Shown: positions 1-7,795, numbered from the stretch's first letter. The stretch: DNA of 64,000 nt from Streptomyces sp. (GCF_019510245.1 NZ_JAEKKT010000120.1:62001-126000); one strand, 5' to 3'. Notes: a model not told the origin generated them from the letters alone. Numbers and translations are program-made.

Positions 1-414
1 GCCCCCCGAGAGCGTCCGGATCTTCGCGTCGGCGCGGTCGGCGAGTCCCACCCGGGCCACCGCCCGTTCGACGGCGGCGGGGACACGGGCGGCGGGCAGC
101 TCCTTCAGCCAGGCCACGTACGACACGAACTCCCGCACGGTGAACCCGGGGTAGTAGCCGAACTCCTGCGGCAGGTAGCCCAGCCGGCCGCGGACCTCGC
201 CGAGCGCGCGGTGCTCGGCGAGGTCCAGGCCGAGCAGCTCCACCCGGCCGGCGGCCGGCCTGGCGACCGTCGCCAGCACCCTGATCAGCGAGGTCTTCCC
301 GGCGCCGTTCGGGCCCAGCAGCCCGTGCACACCCGTGCCGAGTGCCAGGTCGACCGAGTCCAGGGCGACGGTCCTGCGGTGCCGGACGCGCAGCCCGGTC
401 ACTCGTATGCTCAA
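1..414 (-). CDS. ABC transporter ATP-binding protein (3' end outside window)
   Basis: ATPase subunit that would power an ABC transporter. The visible N-terminal ~138 residues contain a Walker A motif (GPNGAGKTS, about residues 34-42), a Q-loop region (LGYLPQEFGYYP) and the beginning of the LSGG signature at the window edge. The start is a TTG at 414 that overlaps the stop of the upstream anti-sigma gene by three bases (TTGA), so the two are translationally coupled. The YLPQEFGYYPGFTVREFV stretch is typical of ABC-2-type exporter ATPases. The partner permease should lie beyond the window, or be supplied by the membrane segments of the neighbouring anti-sigma protein. Family call is firm; substrate unknown. 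Confidence 0.85.
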   Translation of the reverse strand, partial: MSIRVTGLRVRHRRTVALDSVDLALGTGVHGLLGPNGAGKTSLIRVLATVARPAAGRVELLGLDLAEHRALGEVRGRLGYLPQEFGYYPGFTVREFVSYVAWLKELPAARVPAAVERAVARVGLADRADAKIRTLSGG

Positions 415-1316
415 CGGTTCTCCAGGTGATCGTAGGCGCGTCGGCGGGCCGCCAGGAGAGCGGCGCAGACGGCGCCGGCGGCGGCCCAGCCGGGCTGGGT
501 GCCGTCGAAGCAGGTGGCCAGCCGGTCGGCCAGCCGTGCGGTGAGGGGTCCGCCGTGGGCGGCGAGGGCCGGGACGAGGACGGCGGTGAGCCAGCCGGCG
601 GCGACCGCCGTGGTCGCCGTGCGGCAGCCGACGTAGGACGCGAGCGTCAGGGCGCCGAGCGTCAGGGCCAGGCCCGGCAGCAGCCAGGCGGCGGCGCCGG
701 GTGCGCCCGAGGCGGGCAGGGCGGCACCGGTGAGGGTGAGGGCGGGGAGGCTGACGCCGAGGACGGCGGCGGTGCGGGTGAGGGCGAGGCGGAGGCCGCC
801 GGAGGGGGTGGCCGCGGTGATCTCGTGCAGGGGGTCGGCGTGCGGGCCGTAGGAGAGGGCGACGCCGATCAGGGGGATGACCGGGGCGATGGTGAGCAGG
901 AGGGTGCGGGTGGGTGCGTAGCCCGCGCCGTGGTCGAGGAGGAGGGCGCCGAGGGTCACGGAGAGGAGGGCGAGGAGCCAGGTGCCTCTCAGGGCGGGGC
1001 CGAGGGACCAGAGGGTGGGGTGGAGGCGGGGGGGCCGCTGCGGGCCGGTGGGGGTTGCTCGCGCCCACGCGGCGGAGCCGCACATGTCAGGGCCCCGCGC
1101 CCCTTCGGGGCGCGTTGTGGTGGCCGTCAGTACCAAGTCCCGGATCTCCAGCAGATCCACTCCCGCTGCTGTCGCCCGTACCGCCGCCGACACCCGGGTC
1201 GCGCAGTCGGTGCAGGTCTCCAGGTGCTTCTCCAGGGACCACGCGTCCGCGTCCGGGAGGGAGCCGTCGGCGTAGCGCGCGGTCAGGTCCGCACAGGCGT
1301 GCCAGGGGGTCGTCAT
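411..1316 (-). CDS. Zinc-finger anti-sigma factor with polytopic membrane domain
   Basis: Predicted 301-aa membrane protein. Residues ~30-42 carry the zinc-binding anti-sigma motif H-x3-C-x2-C (HLETCTDC), which normally holds the partner ECF sigma factor inactive. The C-terminal two thirds has four to six hydrophobic segments (for example WLLALLSVTLGALLL and AAWLLPGLALTLGALTL), more than the single span of classical ZAS proteins. It overlaps the sigma gene by ATGA and the following ABC ATPase by TTGA, so the three form one operon. Residues about 68-88, the linker after the zinc finger, are encoded by a dispersed palindromic element (1053-1116) that happens to read through in frame. The much longer frame reaching 1703 is rejected because it lies over the sigma gene. 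Confidence 0.8.
   Translation of the reverse strand: MTTPWHACADLTARYADGSLPDADAWSLEKHLETCTDCATRVSAAVRATAAGVDLLEIRDLVLTATTTRPEGARGPDMCGSAAWARATPTGPQRPPRLHPTLWSLGPALRGTWLLALLSVTLGALLLDHGAGYAPTRTLLLTIAPVIPLIGVALSYGPHADPLHEITAATPSGGLRLALTRTAAVLGVSLPALTLTGAALPASGAPGAAAWLLPGLALTLGALTLASYVGCRTATTAVAAGWLTAVLVPALAAHGGPLTARLADRLATCFDGTQPGWAAAGAVCAALLAARRRAYDHLENR
1053..1116 (-). repeat. Palindromic dispersed element (type 2) inside the anti-sigma gene
   Basis: Read on the minus strand the segment contains CGCGCCCCGAAGGGGCGCG, a strong hairpin, followed by GCGGCTCCGCCGCG, a second hairpin, and GGGCGCGA. The same two hairpins in the same order occur at 40631-40700 inside a protein kinase gene. It supplies about 21 low-complexity residues to the linker between the zinc finger and the membrane domain of the anti-sigma factor. 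Confidence 0.7.
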
Positions 1317-1894
1317 GCCGGGCCTCCCGTCGGTGCGGGGTTCAGCTGCGCCAGGGCCGCGCGGAGTTCGGCCCTCGCGCGGACGGCGCGGGACTTGACC
1401 GTGCCCTCCGGTATGCCGAGCAGGCGGGCGGTCTCGCGGGTGGTGAGGCCGTCCACGACCGTGGCCCGGAGCACCTCGCGGAGTTCGGGGGAGATGCGGT
1501 CCAGGGCGGTGCCGACGTCGCCGTACTCCAGGGCGGTGAGGACGCGGTCCTCCGCCGAGGGCGCCACGGCGGGCGGGGCGGGAAGGTTCTCCGTGCGCGC
1601 CGCGCGCTCCTGGGCCCGGCGGGCGTCCACCAGGCGGCGGCCCGCGATCGTCCACAGCCAGCCGCCGGCCTCCTGCCCGCGGTGCCCGGCCGCCGACCGC
1701 CACACCGTGACGAAGGTGTCCTGGAGCACCTCCCGCACCACCTCGGGGTCGGCGCAGCGCCGGGTCAGCCGGGCGTGCAACCAGCCCGCGTGCCGGTCGT
1801 AGAGGACGGCCAGTGCCGAGGCGTCCCCCGCCGCGACCGAGCGCAGCAGCGCCGCGTCCCCGGCCGCGGCGTCGTTCTCCCGGTGGCCCCCCAT
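1313..1894 (-). CDS. ECF RNA polymerase sigma factor
   Basis: About 193 aa from the ATG at 1894 (an in-frame ATG at 1930 would add 12 residues). Region 2 is seen in DPEVVREVLQDTFVTVWR and WLWTIAGRRLVDARR. Region 4 is seen in LREVLRATVVDGLTTRETA and LLGIPEGTVKSRAVRARAEL, the helix-turn-helix that reads the -35 element. The stop overlaps the start of the downstream zinc-finger anti-sigma gene (ATGA at 1313-1316), the standard sigma/anti-sigma arrangement. The ABC ATPase in the same operon suggests control of an envelope stress or export function. The signal sensed is not visible. Confidence 0.9.
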   Translation of the reverse strand: MGGHRENDAAAGDAALLRSVAAGDASALAVLYDRHAGWLHARLTRRCADPEVVREVLQDTFVTVWRSAAGHRGQEAGGWLWTIAGRRLVDARRAQERAARTENLPAPPAVAPSAEDRVLTALEYGDVGTALDRISPELREVLRATVVDGLTTRETARLLGIPEGTVKSRAVRARAELRAALAQLNPAPTGGPA

Positions 1895-2049
1895 GGGGCG
1901 GAACAGTCTCACACCGTCTCTATCGATCACCCGGACGCGGTCGGTTCACGGACCCTCTCCGGCCGTCACGCGTGCCCTCGCGACGACGGGGTAGGGCTCC
2001 TCTGACCCGGCATTCGCCGCCGTACCCGACGTCAGACGAGGAGGCCGCC

Positions 2050-2259
2050 GTGGCCGCAACGGTTCATCATCCGATCCTGGCCCAGTTCAAACCCCCGGTG
2101 CGGACCGAGGAGGAGCCCGACCTGTGCGTGTTCAGCGCCGAGAGCGCGTGCGCCGAGGCCCCGCTGACCAGTGAGCCGCCGCTGACCGTCGCCGAGCCCC
2201 TCACCAGCGAACCGCCGCTGGCCGACGCGGTGCCGCTGACCAGCGAGCCGGGGTTGTAG
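2050..2259 (+). CDS. 69-aa repeat-containing peptide upstream of malQ
   Basis: Unrecognised small protein. GTG start at 2050, preceded six bases upstream by a strong GAGGAGG ribosome binding site; stop TAG at 2257-2259 directly abuts the malQ ATG. Residues 38-69 are a tandem repeat with a 12-residue period: PLTSEPPLTVAE, PLTSEPPLADAV, PLTSEPGL. Copies differ at synonymous positions (AGT/AGC, GAG/GAA, CTG/CTC), which argues that the peptide rather than the DNA is conserved. The first 30 residues are non-repetitive, and two Cys sit at about 26 and 34. No signal peptide or membrane span is evident. It could be a precursor peptide, a disordered partner of MalQ, or a translational leader; no peptide-modifying enzyme is adjacent. 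Confidence 0.65.
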   Translation: MAATVHHPILAQFKPPVRTEEEPDLCVFSAESACAEAPLTSEPPLTVAEPLTSEPPLADAVPLTSEPGL

Positions 2260-4305
2260 ATGAACGAAGCCCTGGACCCGGGGCTGTGCCGGCTCGCGGA
2301 GCTGCACGGCGTCGCCACCTCCTACAGCCCGGCCCCGGACCGCACGGTCGCCGCCTCCGCCGGTGCCGTGATCGCCGTACTGGGCGCCCTGGGCGTCGAC
2401 GCGAGCGGCCCGGAGGCCGTCCGCGCCGCCCTCGCCGACCGGGAGCGGGAGCTCGCCGGGCGGCTGCTGCCGCCGACGGTCGTCCACTGGGCGGGCACCG
2501 GCGAGGTCGACCTCGGCCTGCCCGCAGGCACCCGGCTCGAGGTGCGGACGGAGGACGGGGAGAGCCGGGACGACGTGCGGGGCCTGCCGCCCGGGGCCCA
2601 TCTGCTGACCGCCACCGCGCCCGACGGCCGTACCGCCCGCGCCCACCTGATCGTCGCCCCCGACCGGCTGCCCACCCCCGCCGGCCGCTCCTACGGCATC
2701 CTCGTCCAGCTGTACTCGCTGCTGTCCCGCCGCTCCTGGGGCATGGGCGACCTCGGCGACCTCACCGAGCTGGCCGACTGGGCCGGACGTACGGCCGGGG
2801 CGGGGTTCGTGCAGGTCAACCCCCTGCACGCGGCCGTACCCGGAGCCCCGACCGACCCGTCGCCCTACCGGCCCTCCTCCCGCCGGTTCCCCGACCCGGT
2901 GCACCTGCGGCCGGAGGCCGTCCCCGAGTACGCCGCGGACCCCTCCGTCGCGGACCGGGCCGGACACCTGCGCTCCGCCGTCCTCGACCAGGGCGCCCTC
3001 ATCGACCGGGACGCCGTGTGGGAGCTCAAGCGGGAGGCGCTGGAGACGGCGGCCGCCGCGCCCCTCACGCCCGGCCGGCAGGCCGCCTACGACGCCTTCC
3101 GCACCGCGGAGGGGCAGGCACTGGAGGACCACGCCACCTGGTACGCGCTCGCCGAGCGGCACGGCTCCGACTGGCACCGCTGGCCCGGGGCCCTGCGCGA
3201 CCCCCGCTCGCCGGAGACCGCCCGCGCCCGCGCCGAGCTGGCCGACCGCGTCGGCTTCCACGCCCGCCTCGCCTGGCTCACCGTCACCCAGCTCACCGCC
3301 GCCCAGCGCGCCGCCCGCGAGGCCGGGATGCCGGTCGGGATCGTGCACGACCTCGCCGTCGGCGTGCACCCCGCGGGCGCCGACGCCTGGGCCCAGCAGG
3401 ACCACTTCGCCGCCGGGATGTCCGTCGGCGCCCCGCCCGACGCCTTCAACGCCCGCGGCCAGGACTGGGGCCTGCCGCCCTGGCGCCCCGACCGCCTCGC
3501 CGCCTCCGGCCACGCCCCCTTCCGCGAACTCCTGCGCGCCCTCTTCCGCTACGCGGGCGCCCTGCGCATCGACCACGTGATGGGCCTGTTCCGGCTCTGG
3601 TGGGTGCCCGAGGGGCGGCCGCCGACGGAGGGCACGTACGTCCGCTACGACGCCGAGGCCATGCTCGCCCTGCTGGCCCTGGAGGCGACCCGCGCCGGAG
3701 CGGTGGTGATCGGGGAGGACCTGGGCACGGTGGAGCCGGGGGTGCGCGAGACGCTCCAGCGGCACGGCGTGCTCGGCACCTCCGTGCTCTGGTTCGAACG
3801 GGACTGGGACGGCGACGGCCGCCCGCTGCCCCCGGAAGGCTGGCGCGCCGACTGCCTCGCCACCGCCACCACCCACGACCTGCCGCCCACCGCCGCCCGC
3901 CTCACCGGCGAGCACGTCGAACTCCGCGACCGGCTCGGCCTGCTCACCCGCCCGCTCGCGGAGGAACGCGCCGAAGCGGCGGCCGACACCGCGGAGTGGC
4001 TGGCCCTGCTGACCCGCCTCGGCCTGCTCGCCGCGTCCGAGTCCGGCGACGAGGAGGCCGAGATCCGCGCCGTCCACCGCTTCCTGCTCCGCACCCCGGC
4101 CCGCATGATCGGCGTCTGGCTCCCGGACACCGTCGGTGACCGCCGCCCCCAGAACCTCCCCGGCACCTGGGACCAGTACCCGAACTGGCGGCTCCCCGTC
4201 GCCGACACCAAGGGCCGCCCGGTGACCCTGGAGGAGCTGACGGCCTCGGAACGGGTCCGGGCGCTCTTCCGGACCCTGCACACGGACGGCCCGTCCACGG
4301 CGTGA
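2260..4305 (+). CDS. malQ: 4-alpha-glucanotransferase (amylomaltase, GH77)
   Basis: 681-aa GH77 enzyme that transfers alpha-1,4-glucan segments between malto-oligosaccharides and releases glucose; cytosolic maltodextrin and glycogen metabolism. Catalytic residues are visible: nucleophile Asp in RIDHVMG (~438), acid/base Glu in IGEDLG (~486) and the stabilising Asp in THDLP (~539). An extra N-terminal region of about 140 residues precedes the barrel (RSYGILVQLYSL), as in the long actinobacterial/E. coli-type MalQ. The ATG directly follows the stop of the repeat peptide, with only a weak GGGG as Shine-Dalgarno, so translation is probably coupled to that peptide. No other maltose genes are nearby. 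Confidence 0.95.
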   Translation: MNEALDPGLCRLAELHGVATSYSPAPDRTVAASAGAVIAVLGALGVDASGPEAVRAALADRERELAGRLLPPTVVHWAGTGEVDLGLPAGTRLEVRTEDGESRDDVRGLPPGAHLLTATAPDGRTARAHLIVAPDRLPTPAGRSYGILVQLYSLLSRRSWGMGDLGDLTELADWAGRTAGAGFVQVNPLHAAVPGAPTDPSPYRPSSRRFPDPVHLRPEAVPEYAADPSVADRAGHLRSAVLDQGALIDRDAVWELKREALETAAAAPLTPGRQAAYDAFRTAEGQALEDHATWYALAERHGSDWHRWPGALRDPRSPETARARAELADRVGFHARLAWLTVTQLTAAQRAAREAGMPVGIVHDLAVGVHPAGADAWAQQDHFAAGMSVGAPPDAFNARGQDWGLPPWRPDRLAASGHAPFRELLRALFRYAGALRIDHVMGLFRLWWVPEGRPPTEGTYVRYDAEAMLALLALEATRAGAVVIGEDLGTVEPGVRETLQRHGVLGTSVLWFERDWDGDGRPLPPEGWRADCLATATTHDLPPTAARLTGEHVELRDRLGLLTRPLAEERAEAAADTAEWLALLTRLGLLAASESGDEEAEIRAVHRFLLRTPARMIGVWLPDTVGDRRPQNLPGTWDQYPNWRLPVADTKGRPVTLEELTASERVRALFRTLHTDGPSTA

Positions 4306-4413
4306 CGACGACCCGGCCCCCAGCCCTCGGCGTCAGGCGACTGGGCCGGGGCCCGGGGGCTTGGGGCCCGGGACCGGGGGCCGTTCGGCGCGCCGGTCCA
4401 CGATCCTTGAGGC

Positions 4414-5490
4414 ATGCGTGCCGCCCGCCTGATCCGCATGGCGCTCCTCGTCCAGTCGAGCCCCGGACTGACCGCCGACGCCCTCGCCCGCGAACTGGAC
4501 GTCTCCAGACGCACCGTGATCCGCGACGTCCAGGCCCTCCAGGAGGCGGGCGTCCCCGTCCGGTCCGAGCGCGGCCGAGCGGGCGGCTACCACCTGGCGC
4601 CCGGCCACCGCACCCGGCTCACCACACTGCATCCCACCGAGGCCGAGACGCTCTACCTCTCCGGCCTGCCCACGGCCCTGCGCGACCTGGGCCTGTCGGA
4701 CGCGGCGGACACCGCCCGGCTGAAGCTGTCGGCCACCCTGCTCCCCTCGCTGCGCGCGGCGGCCGAGTCGTCGGTACGCCGCTTCCATCTGGACGCCCCG
4801 GCCTGGTTCCGCGAGCCGTCGGCGCCCCGGCTGCTCCCGGAGCTGGCCCGCGCCGTGTGGTCCGACCGCACCGTCGAGCTGGCCTACGCGCGGCCGGGCC
4901 GGGACGGCGCACCGCCCCGCACGGTGACCCGCCTGCTGGAGCCGTACGGGCTCGTCCTGAAAGCGGGGGTCTGGTACGTCGTGGGGCGTGTCCCGGACGA
5001 GCGGACGGCGGGCCGGGACGGCGCCTGGCGGACGTACCGCGTCGACCGCGTCACGGCGCTCGCCCCTGCTCCCGGCGACGGCGAACCCTTCGTCCGCGAT
5101 CCCTCCTTCGACCTGGCCGCGCACTGGCAGGCGCACGCGGCCGGGTTCGCCCGGGCGCTGCTGCGCACGACCGTCACCGTGCGGCTGACCGGGACCGGCC
5201 TGCGCCGGCTGCCCGCCGTGGCGGACCCGGCCGGCGTGGCCGCCGCGCTGGCCTCCGCGTCCATGACCGCGCCGGACGCCGCCGGGCGGGTCACGCTCGA
5301 CCTGCCCGTGGAGTCGGAGGACGTCGCCTTCGGCCAGCTGACCGAACTCGGCGCGGACGTGGAGGTGCTGGCCCCCGCGGGCCTGCGCGCCCGCTTCCGC
5401 GAGCACGCGCGGGCCCTGGCCGCGCTGTACGACGCGGTGCCGCAGGGGCGGGGTCAGGCCGGCGGCGGGGCGGCCGTGGATCAGCGGTAG
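4414..5490 (+). CDS. WYL-domain transcriptional regulator (HTH_11/DeoR-like)
   Basis: 358 aa. The N-terminus has a winged helix-turn-helix (LIRMALLVQSSPGLTADALA then LDVSRRTVIRDVQALQEAGV). The C-terminal half is a WYL-type ligand-sensing domain (PYGLVLKAGVWYVVGR) followed by a WCX extension. Such proteins repress or activate neighbouring genes. The gene converges on, and overlaps by 10 bp at their 3' ends, an SDR oxidoreductase gene, a common WYL-SDR pairing in Streptomyces. An inverted repeat at 6525-6550 upstream of the SDR is a candidate binding site. The ligand is unknown. Confidence 0.85.
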   Translation: MRAARLIRMALLVQSSPGLTADALARELDVSRRTVIRDVQALQEAGVPVRSERGRAGGYHLAPGHRTRLTTLHPTEAETLYLSGLPTALRDLGLSDAADTARLKLSATLLPSLRAAAESSVRRFHLDAPAWFREPSAPRLLPELARAVWSDRTVELAYARPGRDGAPPRTVTRLLEPYGLVLKAGVWYVVGRVPDERTAGRDGAWRTYRVDRVTALAPAPGDGEPFVRDPSFDLAAHWQAHAAGFARALLRTTVTVRLTGTGLRRLPAVADPAGVAAALASASMTAPDAAGRVTLDLPVESEDVAFGQLTELGADVEVLAPAGLRARFREHARALAALYDAVPQGRGQAGGGAAVDQR

Positions 5491-6506
5491 TCGTCCGGTG
5501 AGCCGGGCTTACCGCCGAACACGACGTCCTCGAAGTACGCCAGGGCGTCCGGCCGGCTGCCGTCCACGTCCCGTACCCCGTAGGTCCTGGCGAGCTCCCC
5601 ACTGGAGGTGGACCTGCCGTTCCAGCGGGCGGCCCGGTCCGGGTCGGCGGCGAGCGCGGCGACCGCGCGGGCGAGGTAGTACGGCGACTCGGCGACGGCG
5701 AAGTGCGGATCCCGGGCGACGGCGTCACGCCAGTTCTCCTCGGTCACGCCGAAATGGGCGAGCATCTGCTCCGAGCGCAGGAAGCCCGGCGTGACCGCGA
5801 CCGCCGTGCCGCCGTACTCCGCCAGCTCCTGGCCCAGCCCGAAGGCGATGCGGATCGGGGCGTTCTTCGCGAGGTCGTAGTAGAGGTTCTCGCGGTAGCG
5901 GCGGTTGGTGACCGCCGTGCCGTCGGTGACCTCCACGTGCAGCGGTGCGTCCGAGCGGACCAGCAGCGGGAGGGCGAGCGCCGCGGTGATCACGTGTGAG
6001 CGGACCCCGAGGTCCAGGATGCGCAGGCCGTCGGCGAGCGGTGTCTGCCAGCTCTTCTTGCCGAAGACGGAGCCGACGAGCAGGTGCTCGCCGCCCCAGA
6101 GGTCGTTGACGAGGATGTCGAGCGGCCCCTGTTCGCGGCCGATCCGCTCGACGAGGGCCCGGACCTGGTCCGGGTCCAGGTGGTCGGTGGGGACCGCGAT
6201 GCCGGTGCCGCCGGCCGCGGTGACCAGCTCCGCGGTCTCCTCGATGGTCTCCGTGGTCCGGCCGACCTCGCTTGCGTGGCCGCGGGTGGTGCGGCCCGTG
6301 ACGTGGACGGTGGCGCCGGCCCGGCCGAGTTCGACGGCGAGGGCGCGTCCGGCGCCACGGGTGGCCCCGGCGACGAGCGCGATCCGGCCGGCGAGCGGGC
6401 CTTCCCGGCCGGTGGCCCCCGTGTCCTGCGTGCCCGTGTCCTGTGTGCCGGTGTCCTGCGCGGTGTCCGGTGTGCTGATGCCCTGGGTGCTGCTGTCCTG
6501 GTCCAT
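5481..6506 (-). CDS. SDR family NAD(P)-dependent oxidoreductase
   Basis: 341 aa from the ATG at 6506. The Rossmann motif GATRGAGRA (~residues 43-51) binds NAD(P), and VTGRTTRG supports NADP preference. The active site is atypical: the normal Ser-Tyr-x3-Lys is represented by VEVTDG and ENLYYDLAKNA, so Tyr and Lys are present but the Ser position is unclear. The first 32 residues are a low-complexity tail with a repeated DTGTQ unit, encoded by a short tandem repeat near 6420-6465. The 3' end overlaps the convergent WYL regulator. Substrate not predictable. Confidence 0.8.
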   Translation of the reverse strand: MDQDSSTQGISTPDTAQDTGTQDTGTQDTGATGREGPLAGRIALVAGATRGAGRALAVELGRAGATVHVTGRTTRGHASEVGRTTETIEETAELVTAAGGTGIAVPTDHLDPDQVRALVERIGREQGPLDILVNDLWGGEHLLVGSVFGKKSWQTPLADGLRILDLGVRSHVITAALALPLLVRSDAPLHVEVTDGTAVTNRRYRENLYYDLAKNAPIRIAFGLGQELAEYGGTAVAVTPGFLRSEQMLAHFGVTEENWRDAVARDPHFAVAESPYYLARAVAALAADPDRAARWNGRSTSSGELARTYGVRDVDGSRPDALAYFEDVVFGGKPGSPDDYR

Positions 6507-6524
6507 GGCACCACGGTGCCCGCC

Positions 6525-6550
6525 AAAGGTGACAGTTCGCGTCACCCTTT
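6525..6550. promoter_or_regulatory. Inverted repeat upstream of the SDR gene (candidate operator)
   Basis: AAAGGTGAC, a 7-bp spacer (AGTTCGC) and GTCACCCTTT form a near-perfect inverted repeat 19 bp upstream of the SDR start, in the divergent region with the small membrane-protein gene. Position and symmetry suit a dimeric regulator, plausibly the WYL protein encoded next door; the assignment is inference. Confidence 0.45.
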
Positions 6551-6638
6551 TCCGGAGATCTTCCCGGGCGCCGGGCGAGGGCGGCTTACGGGTACCCCGG
6601 ACGCGCGCCACCCGGATGGGCCAGCTAACTTTGGCTTC

Positions 6639-6890
6639 GTGGACAAGAAGAACGCCCTGCGCGCCGGCGCCCTGGCTGCCGGTACGACGCTGATGATGCT
6701 GCTCATGTCGTCGCCCGCCCTCGCGCTCACGCGTGACGACGGTGACGACCCCGGCAAGGGCCTGAGCGTCATCCAGACGCTGGGTCTCTACGTCCTGACC
6801 CCGCTCGTGCTGTTCGCGGTCATCGCCGGCCTCGTGATGGTGCTGGACAAGTCCAAGGTCCGCGTCACCAAGCCGAAGGCCAAGGCGTAG
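6639..6890 (+). CDS. Small two-helix membrane protein, unknown function
   Basis: 83 aa from the GTG at 6639. Residues ~7-31 form a hydrophobic signal-like segment ending in SSPALAL. A short acidic loop (TRDDGDDPGKG) follows, then a second span (LGLYVLTPLVLFAVIAGLVMVL) and a basic tail rich in Lys (DKSKVRVTKPKAKA). The arrangement is either a cleaved signal peptide plus one span, or a two-span hairpin. No catalytic motif is visible. It is monocistronic, followed by a very strong hairpin at 6911-6971. Confidence 0.7.
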   Translation: MDKKNALRAGALAAGTTLMMLLMSSPALALTRDDGDDPGKGLSVIQTLGLYVLTPLVLFAVIAGLVMVLDKSKVRVTKPKAKA

Positions 6891-6910
6891 GACCTGGGCT
6901 CCCTACTCCA

Positions 6911-6971
6911 CCGAGGGCGCCGGTCGGCCTCCGTACGTACCGCACGTACGGGAGCCGACCGGCGCCCTCGG
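6911..6971. terminator. Bidirectional hairpin terminator
   Basis: Left arm CCGAGGGCGCCGGTCGGC plus CCGTACGT pairs with ACGTACGG plus GCCGACCGGCGCCCTCGG, interrupted only by a small internal bulge. It sits between the ends of the small membrane-protein gene and the convergent TetR gene, and can end both transcripts. Confidence 0.8.
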
Positions 6972-6979
6972 TGTGTCGC

Positions 6980-7579
6980 TCAGGGGCTGGGCACGGTCAG
7001 GTACCGCTGCACGGTCGGCCCGAGCCACGCCACGATCTCCTCCCGGGCCAGCGCCACGACCGGGGGCAGCCGCACCACGTAACGGGTCAGCGCGAGCCCG
7101 AGCAGCTGCGCCGCGCACAGCCCCGCCCGGGTCGCCACCTGCTCGGGGTCCGGGCACACCCGCTGCGCCACCGGCACCACCTGCTCCCGGAAGATGCCCT
7201 GGAGGCGCTCGGCCCCCGCGTTGTTGGTGACGGCGACCCGCAGCACCGCCGTGAGCTCCTCGTTCGCCTCCCAGATGTCCAGGAAGTGGCCCGTCAGCGC
7301 CCGCCCCACCTCGGTGTGCGGTACCTGGGACACGTCGGGCATGCGCAGGTCCAGCGTGACGGCGGCCGCGAAGAGGCCGTCCTTGCTGCCGAAGTAGCGC
7401 ATGACCATCGAGGGGTCGATACGGGCGTCCTTGGCGATGGCGCGGATGGTGGCCCGCTCGTAGCCGTCGGCGGCGAAGCGTTCGCGGGCGGCGGCCAGGA
7501 TGGCGGAGCGGCTGGCGTCGGAGCGGCGCGCCGCCGGGCCGTTCCCGGACTCTCTGCCTCTACTGGGGGTGCCGGTCAT
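6980..7579 (-). CDS. TetR family transcriptional regulator
   Basis: 199 aa from the ATG at 7579. The N-terminal TetR helix-turn-helix is clear: ILAAARERFAADGYERATI, then AIAKDARIDPSMVMRYFGSK. The C-terminal ligand domain matches the group ending with LGLALTRYVVRLPP (TetR_C_17-like). The gene is divergent from an FAD monooxygenase. Its own start codon touches a run of 14-bp repeats containing TCAACA/TGTTGA half sites (7581-7795), so it very probably binds there, repressing itself and the monooxygenase until a substrate or drug-like ligand is bound. Confidence 0.9.
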   Translation of the reverse strand: MTGTPSRGRESGNGPAARRSDASRSAILAAARERFAADGYERATIRAIAKDARIDPSMVMRYFGSKDGLFAAAVTLDLRMPDVSQVPHTEVGRALTGHFLDIWEANEELTAVLRVAVTNNAGAERLQGIFREQVVPVAQRVCPDPEQVATRAGLCAAQLLGLALTRYVVRLPPVVALAREEIVAWLGPTVQRYLTVPSP

Positions 7580-7580
7580 G

Positions 7581-7795
7581 CCAACAAGCGTAGGCCAACA
7601 AGCGTAGGCCAACAAGTGTGGGTCAACAAGTGTGGGTCAACAAGTGTGGGTCAACAAGTGTTGACCGCCGAATCGGCCCGTCCTAGTCTGGTCAACAAGC
7701 GTTGGTCAACGGTCGTTGGCCCGCGGGTGTTGGCCAACCCCTGTTGGTCAACATCTGTTGGTCAACACCGGCGGGCCAACAGATGTTGGCAACCG
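7581..7795. promoter_or_regulatory. Array of 14-bp operator-like repeats between tetR and the monooxygenase
   Basis: The unit is approximately GTCAACAAGTGTGG. CAACA cores start at 7582, 7596, 7610, 7624, 7638 and 7652 (exactly 14 bp apart). After a ~27-bp non-repeated gap there is a second set at 7693, 7707, 7735, 7749, 7763 and 7777 (multiples of 14), plus a last CAAC at 7790. Several pairs form palindromes such as GTCAACAAGTGTTGAC at 7651-7666. The gap (7667-7691) contains TCCTAGTCT, a plausible -10. Because 14 is not a multiple of three the array is not coding. It fits multiple side-by-side TetR operators. Confidence 0.8.

Noticed and set aside
2050-4305. RiPP biosynthetic gene cluster around the repeat peptide
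   Set aside because: No ATP-grasp, radical SAM, YcaO, lanthipeptide or protease gene is adjacent; only malQ and a sigma cassette flank it.
7581-7795. Replication-origin iterons
   Set aside because: No replication initiator gene or AT-rich segment; the repeats are palindromic half sites between a TetR gene and its likely target.
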